Origin: Pestalotiopsis fici W106-1
Taxonomy: Eukaryota; Ascomycota; Sordariomycetes; Amphisphaeriales; Sporocadaceae
NCBI RefSeq assembly: GCF_000516985.1
Contig: NW_006917099.1
Coordinates: forward strand, 946,685 to 1,010,684
Reading direction: 5' to 3'
DNA: 64,000 nt
Both the position numbers and the translations under genes were made by a program. Below the pieces are notes generated by a model, which did not search any database, was not told where the DNA came from, and saw nothing but the letters and a program-made list of their open reading frames with translations. How positions within the stretch are numbered: position 1 is the stretch's first letter; each line of letters begins with the position of its first letter. Shown piece after piece: positions 45,237-57,118 of the stretch.

Positions 45237-48200
45237 TTATAACAGCATTAAAGCACCCGCCTTTTCCAGCCTCTTTACGATCTCCTGGTGTCCTTCGTAT
45301 AAAGCAGCATAAAGAGCGTTACCGTAATCTCCGCCTTGGGCATTAACGTCGGCTTTGTTATCGATTAGAATTTGCACGATCTCCTGGTGTCCTTCGGCTG
45401 AAGCAGCCTGCAAAGCGTTGCCGTATGTTCCGCCCTGGGCATTAACGTCGGCGCCGTTGTTAATTAGCAGCTGCACGGTCTCCTGGTGTCCTCCCTCTGA
45501 AGCAGCCTGCAGAGCGTTGCCGTAACTTCCGCCCTGGGCATTAATATCTACTTCCTTCGTCTTGAGAAGCAGTTGGACCACTTCAGTATGTCCATTCTCG
45601 GCTGCCCGCAATAGCGGTGTCCCACCTGTACTATCTTTTGCATTTTGGTTCCTTTTATTCCATACTGCAGGTAAAACTTTTGCAAGCCCAAAAATGGCTG
45701 CAAGGTGTGTTGCTACCATTCTGCTAGGTGCCCTTTGACTGTATCCCGGATAGTGCCAGAGCCTACCAGTAAAATATGCTTGGACTGATGCATCGATCTG
45801 CGCAGGTTTCCTAAGAAATCCAAGCACTTCCTCACATCCAGGGGTTGCTCGTGCGTGGTGACCCCAATGAGAAGCCGCATATTCAAAGAATGGATGTCCC
45901 TTGAGACGGTCCTCATACTCCTGATCGCTCTGGCAGCGCCCGTTTGCAAAAGCGTCGAATGAAAGATATGTAGTGCAAGTCGCTGCTAATGCCGAATGCG
46001 CTGTAGGAAACCATGTGTCTCGCGTGCTTTCGAAGTAATGTTGTGTCGTGTAATGCACCAATCGGACAATGCTGCTCGCTTCATCGATTGTTACTAATCC
46101 TGCACAGACGGAAACCACGTCACGGATTTCTGTAATGTTATCATTATCGAGCTTTGTTTCACCGATTTCAACGGCAAGAGCATGCTGCAATTCTGTCTTG
46201 GTGAGTGGCCGTTGTGCGCATGTGATCCATGCTAGCACTTGCTTCGCACGCTTGGCTTGCCCTTCGAGCTGGCCTTCGATTCGTTTCATCGCACCATAAT
46301 ACGCTGCCTCATAACTTTTCGAGCCGTTTACCAAATCCTGCAATGCGTTCCGCAAGACCTTAGGATTATCTTTGTCCATGAGAGTATCGCAATAGAGCTG
46401 AGCAAGCAGAAACCTGGTCAATTAGCATAGCTCGGTTGGACGTGTTTACAACAGACCTACATTCCGTCCACTGTCCGACTAATGGTCTGCGTGATCTCGT
46501 CTTGCAAGTCGCTTCTCTCGGCAACAAACTTGGGAAGGCGTGATACGGCGCCTTTCAGATATCTTTCGATATCTTCTTCACTAGCTCGTATCTCAATTGT
46601 CAAGCCATTCGAGAATTCCTTCTCAATGTCAGGCATATGCCGAGACGTCGCGAAGACGCTAATGCTTTGATGAGTCTGGAGGCTGAAGAGTTGGTGGAGG
46701 AATCGTGCTCTGCAATTGTCTGCCACCTGGCATTCGTCTAGTGCATCAACGACGATGAATATCCTGGCAAAAGTTGCAGCCACAGCCTGAAGTGCCGTTG
46801 CGATCTCTTCCAAAGTCGGTCTGGTTTGTTTCCTCGCATGTTCCCCGTGGAGCTTATATAGAACAGGCGGTAAGAAGGGACCGTTGCAGGCCAGTTGTTT
46901 CAGCAGGCTAGACATGAGATGCTCAAGTTTCTGCTCCACTTGGCGGTTGAAATTGCAGTAGACGTAGACCACCGCAGTGGTGAGACCGGCAGAAAAACGA
47001 GTTTCGAGGTTGTCGATGACGATGGATGAGAGAATTGTCTTGCCAGCTCCAGGTATGCCAGGACAAAATAGTCTTTGTCCAGGCTCTTCTACCCACCTTT
47101 GGTATGTTTCGCAATCAAGAAGCCACTGTCCTGTGCCAGGCTGTCGTCTTCGCAAATAGTCGGAATGCTGCGGGCCGAAATCGACAGGAGTGAGCCAATT
47201 CAGCACTTTGAGATCCTCTTCTCTTTCAAGGATGAGTCTAGTCTGCGCAACTTGAGATTTCGTTTCAGACAGCTCACTGGACACTATTTTTCAACGTTAA
47301 AACCTTTGCTGCAGCACACAGAAATTGCTTGGAATTACTCACCTCTAGCTAATACATCCTTTACCGTTTCCTCTTGATCGACATCCTGTGGCTGGATATA
47401 TCCCAGAAGCTCTTTCGCAAATGCTGCTGCAACGGCAGCAGCATGTTCCTGCCACGCTTTGTTTTTGTGCGAGTCGGCGTAGTCACAGATGCCTCGAATC
47501 ACAATGCACGGGAAGTTGTCCATCAGTCCCGCAGCCTCCATTTCGACACAAAGGGCGTGCTTATCCATGTGTTTCGACAACTGATCCCTAACGCTGGCAT
47601 CCTTGACCACCTGGTTACCCGATGCGATCAGCCCATAGTGCACGCGCATGTCTCTCGGTTTCCTTTTTACTATCTGGGCCTTGTCGCAGTGCTGGCAGTC
47701 ATCTTGAACGTCATCCTCTGATTCATCCTCCCCATCCCCTGAGGAATCTTGATGCTGCTTCTCCACATGACAATAGCTTGCTTTAAAGAGGACATCTCGT
47801 AGAGAATCAGATCGCAGGTATTTCGGTACTAATAGTGGCCAGTCTTGCCGAATCTGATCCAGGTATTCTGGAATCCTTGTGCCCTTCATAGCAATATCCG
47901 ACTCCAGCGTCGTCAAGGCAGATAGAAGCAGATTTGGTGGATTGTTCAGCGCACCCGTTCGTCGGAATGTCCCGCCTTGCTCGGCCTTGCCCATGTCCCA
48001 CTGCACGACGCCAGGAAACTGATCAACAGGTACGCTGACAACGACGTCTCCAAGCCGTACTTTAGGCGGGATGCCGCCACCAATACCGACCATCAGCCCG
48101 AATCGGACGGCTGGAAAGGCGCGAATCAAGTGGGTGGCAACAGTCGCAGCTGAACTGGTGCCGATCTTGCCCTTTGGCAAACAGGCAATCACGACATTAT

Positions 48201-48363
48201 GGCCACAGATTGAGCCGAGCGTGTAGGAGTTGGGGTCGTTGGGAGATTTTGAGAGGCTCGGGTGTCGCTCCTCGAGCATAGCGAATGCGGCCGTCTGCTC
48301 CTTAGGCAGGGCGCAGACCCAGCCGACTGTGTAGGCATCGTGCGTGCGCGGGCGCGTTGCCAT
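45237..48363 (-). CDS. PNP-NACHT-ankyrin NOD-like receptor (1,006 aa)
   Basis: Three exons fit in phase: 48363-47343, 47283-46461 and 46413-45237. Residues about 12-325 form a nucleoside-phosphorylase-like domain (YTVGWVCALPKEQTAAFAML, GLMVGIGGGIP, VEMEAAGLMDNFPCIVIRG), here used as an N-terminal effector. The NACHT P-loop GIPGAGKT is at 416-423 and Walker B IFIVVDALDEC at 515-525. A winged-helix-like region and then ankyrin repeats follow from about residue 878. The final three repeats (911-1006) are nearly identical 33-residue units sharing YGNAL.AA...GHQE.V, and the C-terminus stops inside the last one. An acidic insert (Asp/Glu/Ser-rich) interrupts the PNP domain near residues 215-235. 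PNP-type NLRs are thought to act in non-self recognition. The ligand is unknown. Confidence 0.9.
45240..45527 (-). repeat. 99-bp coding repeats (ankyrin units)
   Basis: Units at 45429-45527, 45330-45428 and 45240-45329 (the last one truncated) encode near-identical 33-residue ankyrin repeats with high nucleotide identity. Such recent duplication within a repeat domain suggests rapid unit turnover. Confidence 0.9.
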
Positions 48364-49073
48364 CGCGAGTCCCTCGGTGAGAGTGCTCTCGGCAGTTGTT
48401 GATGGATACGCAATGACTCAGTTAAGAGTTCGGTGCCATGACCAGGCGGGCAGGCAGGTGAGGAGTTGAGGAAAGTCCTACGCAGCCTCGCGGGCTGACT
48501 CGACAGCGCTTAATGCATGTCGCATTGCTGCGACTATGGCGGTGATTGGCCAGCAGTGTGCATGATCATTATGTGCGGGGTCGCATAGCCGCGACGATTT
48601 CTATCCTGTTCTATGCGATAGTAACAATTGAAACAAAGTCCTAATCAACATGCATGACTGCGCAATTATAAGTATTTTGTGTTTTCAAAGGCATGTTCTA
48701 GGATGCACATTAGCGTTGACCTACAGTGGGCGACTGATCATGAGTTAGTACCTGGTAATTTAGGGTGTACGCACTGAGCGGCTAGCAGGGTGTAGCGCTA
48801 CTTAGGGCAGAGCGGATGGGAAGCTGGGTTTTCTAAGAGCTATGATCGTATTTGATAAACATGATGGAGAAATACATACACACTGGCTAAGACTACAATC
48901 TCAGACTTCCAGCATTGGGTAGTTTGTACGCTCTAATGCTCCGACCGTCCTTTTTTTCAAACTTACAAAAGTCTCGTCTATACACTGGCCCGACACAGCA
49001 TGGAAAACTGTACAAGTTACGTTTCAACACAAAACAAAGGGCAGAAATAGTTTGATCGCTTATATAAAGTGTA
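48364..49073. other. Intergenic region
   Basis: Upstream region of the PNP-NACHT-ankyrin gene, followed by the 3' flank of the next minus-strand gene. No exon is recognised. Confidence 0.4.
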
Positions 49074-51040
49074 TCAGACGATATACACGGGGATGCGACT
49101 GCCGTACACATCGCTCTTGCTGACCTGAATATCCATCTTATGGAAAGTGTGCAGCTGTAACCAGCATAGCATGCGGAATACGAGGGTGCACCACACCTCA
49201 TCGACGTCTTCCGCACCGCTATTGCTTGGCTCGAGACTCGGATCTGTAGTTTCGCCCGAGACGTTGATTGACCCAGAATTGTCCTGGCTAGCTCCATTTT
49301 GGCTGCTTGCAGGAGCTTGCTCGCGCACGATTCGGACAACCTCTGGCCGTATACGATCGAAATACATGTCAATCAATAGAGACTCCTTCTCCGCGGATGC
49401 GGAATCAATGTCATGGATCGTAATAGCGTTACTATTCGAACCTTGGTCGGTTTCTTTCTTTTCCTCGTGAAGGATACGCATGATCTCTTGGATATGCACA
49501 CGAACAATCTGCTTCACCATGGACGGGCTGCGTGCTTCGATCTTTCCAAGGTAATCATCGCACAGCTCGACTCCATCGCGTAGGTGGCTGAGATTGTCGA
49601 TGAGAGAGGCACCAGGTGGATCCTCGCGAAAGAAGTCTGGCGTGCTTTCCTGAGCCCGAAGTAGCGAGAACTCTGGGACGTTTTCCGCCCAATTGATAAT
49701 GTTGTTCAAATGCTCGCTCTCTTCCGAGGATCGGCCGTGAAGCAGCTTTAACGAGATGATGTATTTGTTTAGAAGTCTCGGTAGAGAAAAGGTGCTAGGA
49801 TCCCAATGAAAGCCTGTGGGGTTTGGAAGTACCCGGAACACGGTGTCTTTTACGTGTAGCATCTCGCCTACCATGCCGAGGAGTTCGAATGCAACTATGC
49901 AGAATTAGATGAGCCGCCTTTCTTGATTCATTTAGGGGTCGTCTTACCAGCAAATAAATGACTGTGACGAGACTGGTCGAGGTTCTTCCGGAAATAATTG
50001 ACAGTCCTGTTATTGCAGCCAAACACCACAAGGGTATTGGCAATCGCCGCGGGATCCTCCAGCTGGAGACTTTCGACCCCTTTGGCCTCATCGGCGTAAA
50101 CCACTCGGTCTTGTTTGAAGATGGTAGGGACGATGCCAAAGCATAGCTTCTTGATATTATAGTTGGGAACTACGCGGTTCTTTTGAAACCACGTTGGTCC
50201 TTGTTTCTGGAAATTGAACGTAATACCCAGGCTCTGTATGGACGAGCCGTCAATGACAAAGCCGTTGCCCTGGGCACGATATCGGTGATTGTTTACATCA
50301 AAGATCCTCCAGTGGATACCTAGGATGGCAGCAATCTCAATTATGTGAGATATAGTAGTAGTAGCATAGGGCTTTGCAAAGTCCTTGGGCATGCTGTCCC
50401 AAGTTCGCCGCTTTCTTTGCATGCACACTACCAGGGAGTGGTGGTGGTGAGGCGCGTCGGGAGGCGTCGGATTCATAGGAGGGGGGCGAGGACCGATGGT
50501 GCTGCGCCGCTCCGCTGACTTCTTCGCTTGCCACTCTCGAGATTCCGTCTCCATTCGACAAACGGCCATAAGGAGACCATACCAGGTGGCCTTTTCGTTG
50601 TCGGCTGTATGAATGGCCTGGCGCGTGCTTTTCTTGGATTTCTTGATGTCAAACTCCTCGACGCTGTCAGTATATTCAAAATTGTCGGGGCTCCCGTCCA
50701 TCCGAACGATGCGCGCGTCAATTGGGGCGAAGGCCTCGTCTCCTAGAGGACCCTTGGTGTTTTTCGGCCTAGCGACGAAAATGACTGGGACCTCGAATTG
50801 GACCTCGAAACGGAACTCGGTCCAAATCATGTGGCGCCTGGCAAACTTGGCCCATTTCCCTATAACAGCCTCACTGCAGGAAGAGAAGCCGGTGGCGGTA
50901 GCCAGGTACTGCTGGAGGGCCTGGAGGATGGCGATTGCAAAGGCTAATACAGAGATGACCAAAGCGACGACAGCAACAATGAGCTCGACGTAGTCGTCCC
51001 CCCCTTCGCTGCTCGAGGAGCTCTGGTCATTTGAAGACAT
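49074..51040 (-). CDS. Fungal membrane-anchored protein, modin-like (637 aa)
   Basis: Two exons, 51040-49948 and 49894-49074, join in phase (HLFA/VAFELLG). An N-terminal Ser-rich stub precedes one hydrophobic span (about residues 18-42, YVELIVAVVALVISVLAFAI) and the block QALQQYLATATGFSSC. That arrangement marks a family often labelled modin in fungal annotations; I use the label only as a pointer. A disordered Pro/His-rich loop (PPPMNPTPPDAPHHHH) lies near residues 190-205. The C-terminal half contains conserved Trp-rich segments (HWRIFDVNNHRYRAQGNGF) and a helical region. No catalytic motif is visible. It sits directly upstream of an NLR and may belong to the same recognition island. Confidence 0.75.
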
Positions 51041-52813
51041 GGCTATTGAAACGCGATTTAGTATTCATCCCGTCATGAGGTGAAGAGTCACGGCCAACCT
51101 TGGTAGTTTCAACGTGATAAAATTCGACATACGGATTTTGTTGTCTTGGTAGAGATGTTGTCAGCTAAGATTTGTTGTCATTATTTTTTTCACCGTGGGA
51201 ATTGATCCTACAGGATCGACCAAAATTCAGCTCTTATACAGGGTCCAGGACCACATGTGCTTATGGGGCCGCCACGTAAACCTTGAACTCACAGCTGACA
51301 GTAGCCTAAAAGCGGGTGAGCAACTGGGTTACTCCACTAACTAGGCGGATTGAGGGGGTTCGGATCATACCTAGGGCACAAAATTGGCTTGGCTGCAACG
51401 GGCTCTGCCCCTACTAGCGCGGACGTTGCCCTATCAGACAGTATACCTAGTAGTAGCCAGAACAGCCCGTCCACTTTCGCTAGGTGGATATATCCTTTGA
51501 ACGGTCAAGCCGGCAAAGCATAATGTTTCGCCATGTTCTTCGGTGAACTGCGCAAGGCTTGCGCCTTCAGCCTCCTTGATAATCACTATTTCTGGCATGC
51601 CAATGTCTCGGCGATACAGTTTATCCGCCTTGTGAATGAAACGAGCCTTTCGGTAGGGTTCATTCCCGAATAGAAGCAATCTTTAATTAATGACTGGGAA
51701 AGATCTGGTGCTGGCAACCAAAGCACGAGAAACCAAGTTGGCCTGGCGAACAGAACAAGAAGAAGTTCAAAGCACTCTTTATCCTTTAATAGCCATGAAG
51801 GTCACATGAAAATTCATCTAATCACATGTAGCCGTGGCCAAATACTCATCTATGTGATTCAATCTCATTCCCTGCATAATATCACCTCAGCACTCTGCGT
51901 GGACATGATTCTCGCAAAACTGCATCGCACGTAGCAAATTCATGCGGTGAAATATATTTGCAAACGTTCTGTGGCTTGCACTTTTGGAAAGGCTTATTGC
52001 TGAAGAGAATCGATTGACTCAGCCACGTGCCAATAGCTGTTGGTGAAGGTACCGGGGGCGCAGGCGCTAGTATCCGCCCAGTTAAATCTTAAAATAAAAT
52101 TAAGCTCCGAAAGCCTCGAGTCAAACGACACTGAAAGTACATATGTATATGATTTATGATATAAGTCAGGTCAGTGCTGAAAAGTAGTTGCATAGTATCG
52201 TAAAAATAGCAGAATGAGTGCTTGGCAGTCAGAATTTCAGCTCGAAGTAATTCGGATAGCAAGCCATAGATCGGTGCGTGACTTTGATTCGTACATTTTG
52301 TGCGTTCACAAGTTGCTCGATAGCGTGCATACTCACAACTGTTTCCTTGGTTACCTCACGTTGTGCTGCGCCTCTAGAATACTTTGAGTGTCGGAGAATC
52401 TCCTTCCGGCCAATAGGTCGGATTAGCTGCCGTCCCAAGTGCACTGAGTGTAGCCGGCCCCGTGATCTCAGCCTTGTCTACCAGATGCCACACGTGGGAT
52501 TCCTCCCCAAGATGCCCGTTATAGAATTATCTTGATGGAGGCTTGGATTGGTGTGGTTCGCGTTATATTAGCTCTCAGCAACAATGCAAAAATGATGTTT
52601 TGAAGCTTATAGAAAGTATATAAGCGTTTGCCATCTTGTGCTTGAACGATTTTCTTTTTTACCACTCATCATTGCAATTATTGAATTGTAACCAGCAGAA
52701 AGAATATTGTTACTCTCCACAGTGTTTTTTTTTTTCACCCCTCTTCTTCTTTTATATTCTCTTGCGTCTCCTGAATCCATCGGGTATTCTCTGTTCATTC
52801 CATACATGTAGCC
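51041..52813. other. Long intergenic region
   Basis: About 1.8 kb. An 80-residue minus-strand open frame (51434-51679) lacks an ATG start and any family match, so it is not called. The final 200 bases are T/C-rich and form the promoter and leader of the secreted-protein gene. Confidence 0.45.
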
Positions 52814-54243
52814 ATGTTACTCCTCGGCCATGCCAACGTCGCATCGTTGTTGCTCCTTTCTGCAACAACGAGTTCAGTCCTCGGTGCCCCTGTCAACGAG
52901 GTCGACTTGGCTCATTCATCTCTTGTTCCTCGTCGAACTCGCGATGTTGACGACCTCTCCAAACTGGACGAGATCTGCGGCCATGACATCAACAAAGAAA
53001 GTTTGAAGGATATATGGGAAATGACGCGCGTGGGAGGCTTCCTCGACATCATTGTGAACGGCACCTCTATAGGGGCGTACCCCAACTGGGTTCAGAACCT
53101 CGACAAGGCCACCTGGGATAAGCAGCAGTCCGACGCGTGGGACTGCACCAGCTTCCCTGGGAAATGTGGCCCCGCGGCTGACTGCAAAGAGTTCTTCCTC
53201 ATCAGAGATCGGCCCCAGGAATACTGGATCTTCAAATCCATAGACGGTGCGCACAAGGTCATGAACAGGCTGCACGAGGAGCTCCAGAACGACGCCAACG
53301 TGGTCCAATTTGACTTGGACGGCATCATCTCCGACTTTCAAGGCGGGATCAAGGACCTCACCGACATCTACGGGAAAATGGCTGCGGCTTTCACCATTGG
53401 GGCTGGGGCCGTGAGCGTGGTGCCTGGCCCAGGAAAGCTCGCCAGCGCCGCGTTCAATGTCGTGGCCGGTGTCTTTAGCTTGGCCGCTCTGGACAAGCCT
53501 CCCGACTCGAAGCCGACTGCGCAGGAGTATCTCAAGAACTATTTCGAACAGTCCCAGAATGCTCTCAAAGACACGGCCCGCAATCTGTTCGGTACTGGTG
53601 ATCAGAAGAAGCTTCCCAACCTTTCGAATCCTCACCACTGGCTAACGGAAGTGGCTCAATTTTTCGATGATGGCAAGTTCTTGATTGAGAATGTCGATGA
53701 AGCCACAGATACCACAGTCAAGACGGCCAGGATACATCTGGTATGTGTGCACTTATAGCTGCCCTTTTTTCTCGCTCTTTGTTGCTAAACGTGACCTAGC
53801 GACAAGCCATTGGTATGTCCGTTCTCGACTCACAGGGGTGGAAACTCTTCATCGATCCAGGTATCAAGGATGAGGCACGGTGCAAGAAGGATGGGAGCTC
53901 CCACATCTGGAGGAGCGAAAGCAACGAGTGCTGGGGCCTTCTCAAGTGGGAAAAGATCCCTTCTGGCGACCCCTTCTCCAAGGACAGGATCAAGGTCACC
54001 CAGTTGCCCGAGAAAACTGTCCAGAAGATGACAAAAGACTACGAGATGGATTTGAAAACAGTCTACGATAACGCCGTCGCTTGCAAGCTAGCGCATCCGG
54101 ATGGCAGTGCTCGCGCCATCAAAGTCCAGGAATTGAGCCCAGATGGCAGCAACCTTCCGCAGTGCTTCTTCAGCATAGACGTTGCCAAGGGTACATTTAC
54201 CGCCAATGAATACAAACCGCAGGATCTTTGGGGCAAATGGTAG
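52814..54243 (+). CDS. Secreted protein with Ala/Gly-rich hydrophobic hairpin (456 aa)
   Basis: Two exons, 52814-53740 and 53800-54243, join in phase 0 (ARIHL/RQAIG). A signal peptide of about 24 residues ends at VLGA. The N-terminal mature part has a four-cysteine cluster (DICGHD, WDCTSFPGKCGPAADCKEF) and the phrase EYWIFKSIDGAHKVMNRLHEEL, reminiscent of uncharacterised fungal secreted families such as DUF7872; this is a weak resemblance. A hydrophobic segment at about residues 190-228 (AAAFTIGAGAVSVVPGPGK, then LASAAFNVVAGVFSLAAL) could form a membrane hairpin. The C-terminal exon adds a domain with CKKDGSSHIW and NECWGLLKW. Function is unknown. Secretion is well supported; membrane insertion is conjecture. 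Confidence 0.72.
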
Positions 54244-55404
54244 AGACCATAGGTAATTAGATCATGTGCGGGTTAATATGCTGTTGGCTATATCTCCTTT
54301 AAGGGTCTGGGCTGCGCTATTCCAATCTACTTTTGCTTTTACGAGCGCAGGGGCAAATCCAAGCTCGGCTGATTCTGAAATCTATTTTGAAAAAAGAAAA
54401 AAATAGTCATTTAGCATTTAATGAAATCATTATCTGTGGGACATCGGTGTTGGATGGTAAAGAACATACCATTTTGCATAATCCTCCAAGACTTGATGGG
54501 TAAGATTCCGCCATCCGCATAGATAATCGAATGGCCGTCTCCGAAGCCCATGGGCCCAAGCTCGGCAATGTGGTCCTGGTCTTGGGCGGTGCAATCAGTC
54601 GTCGCATAGCCACACAACCAAGAGTCCCCGTTCGATTGGCCAGTGGGCTTATGATCAGTGGCTTAACCTGTTCGCGGCATGGGCGAATGAGCCCAATCTC
54701 TAGATTTCACCACTGGCCCTCGAGCTCGCGGACACTGTCGTCGTGCTTGCGCTTGACCTCCGCGAGCTCCGGTTTTCCGGCACCCGTCTCGGACCGGAGC
54801 TTTTACGCGCTGCTCTGTCCCTCCTCCTCCTCCTCTCTGCACCAAGGTCTCCAATTCGGTAACGTTGCGCGCACGTCATTGGCTTACAAAAGGAAGGCCT
54901 GGCTTGCTGTCCTTCGTCTCGAGAAATCCCGCTAAATAACTTAGAACTTTTTTTATAACTATTATATACCTGTAATTATATCCATTCCGTGTAAAATGAT
55001 ATATCCGGCGACAATCAGGTTCAGATATATTCAACGTGGTTGTACCTGCATGGTTAGGGGGCGTCGCGCCCTCCGCTAGGCGCTAGCAGGACAGGACAGC
55101 ACTCTGTATGTAGGTTTATCCAGGTAGGTACCCGCTGGAGATTTCGGTCGCACTTTTAACATCATCCCCCCCAAGCTTAAGGACAGCGACCGAAAGCAGT
55201 ACCCCGCTTTGTGCTGACCTTCTATAACCCCGGACTTGTCTACCTCCCTTGGTACCTAGTTACCCATCCTTCCGAAGTGAGGTTCAGGACATGTCTCATG
55301 TTTGTTATAAGTTGAATTTGCTGCACTGCTTCGATATTCAATATGCGTTTTTGATCCATCTGCCCATCTTGACATTGATAACCCAAAGCCGGTTCATCGA
55401 GAAA
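54244..55404. other. Intergenic region with gene relic and inverted repeats
   Basis: A minus-strand fragment at about 54410-54650 (CGYATTDCTAQDQDHIAELG) reads like a piece of a Cys-containing secreted protein, but it has stops before any start. Near 54950-55000 the DNA is A/T-rich. A perfect 10-bp inverted repeat (55142-55151 and 55186-55195) flanks a C-rich loop, and GC-rich palindromic bits lie near 55065-55090. It may hold transposon end remnants. Confidence 0.42.
55142..55195. repeat. 10-bp perfect inverted repeat with 34-nt loop
   Basis: Arms TTTCGGTCGC and GCGACCGAAA. The loop contains a run of seven C and AAGCTTAAGG. It lies about 210 bases upstream of the GST-like start codon. Confidence 0.7.
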
Positions 55405-56302
55405 ATGGCCAGCGACTGTACGACAGAATACACTCTCTACTCTTCCCCTTTCTCCCTCTATTCCATGATGGCCCGTCACACAATCCAGCTTGGTCCCACA
55501 ACGCAGGACGCAAAAAGTCCCCCCAAGATTGACCTCGTGTTCATCAACCATCGGAAAAATGAGGCTTTGAAACAGGATTATCTTCTCAAGGTGAATCCCA
55601 AAGGACAGGTCCCCTCAATGACTGGAGCAAGCCTCAAGAAGTCACTGAATGACAGCCGCTCCATCTCCCTTTTCCTTGCTGAAAACCACTATCCTGCGAT
55701 GCTACCGCCGCAACACGGTGCAATCATTCGGGGCCTTCTCGAGAGACTCCACGCCGTTCCTGGTCCCTCGTTCTCCAACAAGAACCCGACGGTCGAAATG
55801 AAGCAGCATAACCCTTCACCCGCGGAAGAGATTCTCAAGAGGGACGGCGCTAGAGGCCAAAGTTCAATTGTACGTCCATGCTACGCCCTCTACTGCTTTT
55901 TGAGATTCGCTCTCCTCACCGAAACTTTTCCATCATACAAGTCACAACGCCAACTATGGCGTCGCTTTCCAGCCGGCCATTGTGGCCCAAGCACACGCCG
56001 ATCTGCATGCTATTTTTGCAGAGATCGTAGAACACCGCAAGGAGAGCGAGGCGTTCGGCAACCCGGCTGCATGGACTTTTGGCGATCAGGTTGGTCCGAC
56101 CGTGCTCGACAGTCACCTCCTTCCCTTTGTATTGCGTTGCATGGAGGCTGGTTACGAGAGCCTCATTCCAGAGGAACTCCGGCATTGGGCTGTACACAAG
56201 TCGCAAAGTCCTACATGGTTCAAAGTCATGCGCGGCAGGCCAACACAGTGGCATCCCTCGATGGGACCTGTGGAGGATATGCAGGACATGATGGTTTTGT
56301 AA
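55405..56302 (+). pseudogene. GST-like gene with apparent internal frameshift
   Basis: Residues from ATG 55405 (MASDCTTEYTLYSSPFSLYSMM) form the thioredoxin-like N-terminal domain of a glutathione transferase (VNPKGQVPSMTG, DSRSISLFLAENHYP). The frame stays open through EEILKRDG, but the expected helix (ALEAKVQ, then F/HNANYGVAFQPAIVAQ after a GTACGT...CAAG intron, 55870-55941) lies in another frame. The shift falls at about 55841-55850, and roughly seven family residues seem to be missing there. The second exon continues to a normal end at 56302 (VEDMQDMMVL). Either the gene is broken or the assembly has an error at this point. Read intact, it would be a cytosolic detoxification or biosynthetic GST next to an exporter and P450s. 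Confidence 0.68.
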
Positions 56303-57118
56303 ATACTCATGATTGACTGACACATACATTTATCGCTGCTAATCACACCTGGGCCCTTGTGAATTTGTGATTGAGGGGCGGAATCAGGGTCTCTTAGTCG
56401 ATTTTATCAATCTACGAAATAGAAGTGCTGAACAGCTGTATGACACACCTGACCATGTGATAGTCTCAATATATCTGTACAAGATTTCACTCTTCATCCT
56501 AGATTCAGACGCTATTAATAGAATGTTATGTCGCCGCCATAAGAAACAAACATCAGGTAGAAATATTCAGCTCCATGACACCCACACCCCTGAGAATCAC
56601 AATGAATTGGAGCGTACTGCTTATGACGCTTGTATATTTTATCACAATCTGCAGGGTCAGATAACTACGGCTGGAGGATCGCATCCTACAGGAAGGACTA
56701 TTGACTACGATGAAGTGGCATGGTACAGGATTCTTGACAGGATATGAGCCTCAGCGGCACAATATAGGCAGATGCCAAGCATAAATACTTGGCAAATCCC
56801 ACCTATATCGCAGCCTCCGCATTGTAATCAATCCGGGCCATCAAGAAATGCATGTATCTGACATCTGCGCCAATTCGCCCTCGCGAACTCCATACAAGGC
56901 AGTAAAACGGTCCCCTTGGGCTAGGGAGCTTCAGCACATTGGAATGAAGGCTGTGGTGGCGAAAGTCACAGGGACACTTGGTGGTGAAAGACCAGTCCAC
57001 GATTAAAAAACGCCCCAAGTGTCTCGGACATTCATGGCTCCGGATACGATCTGATTATCTATTCAACTTGGCTTGGTGTTTCTAAGAATAAAGCCTAGGC
57101 TACGGTCGAGATTAGATT
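56303..57118. other. Convergent 3' intergenic region
   Basis: No gene is called. A 126-codon plus-strand open frame (56367-56747) lacks an ATG start and any recognised family. Confidence 0.45.

Noticed and set aside
48893..49372. 159-codon minus-strand open frame
   Set aside because: It overlaps the last exon of the modin-like gene in another frame and has no support of its own.
51434..51679. 80-codon minus-strand open frame
   Set aside because: It has no ATG start, no splice partner and no recognised family.
56367..56747. 126-codon plus-strand open frame
   Set aside because: It has no ATG start and unremarkable composition without family resemblance.
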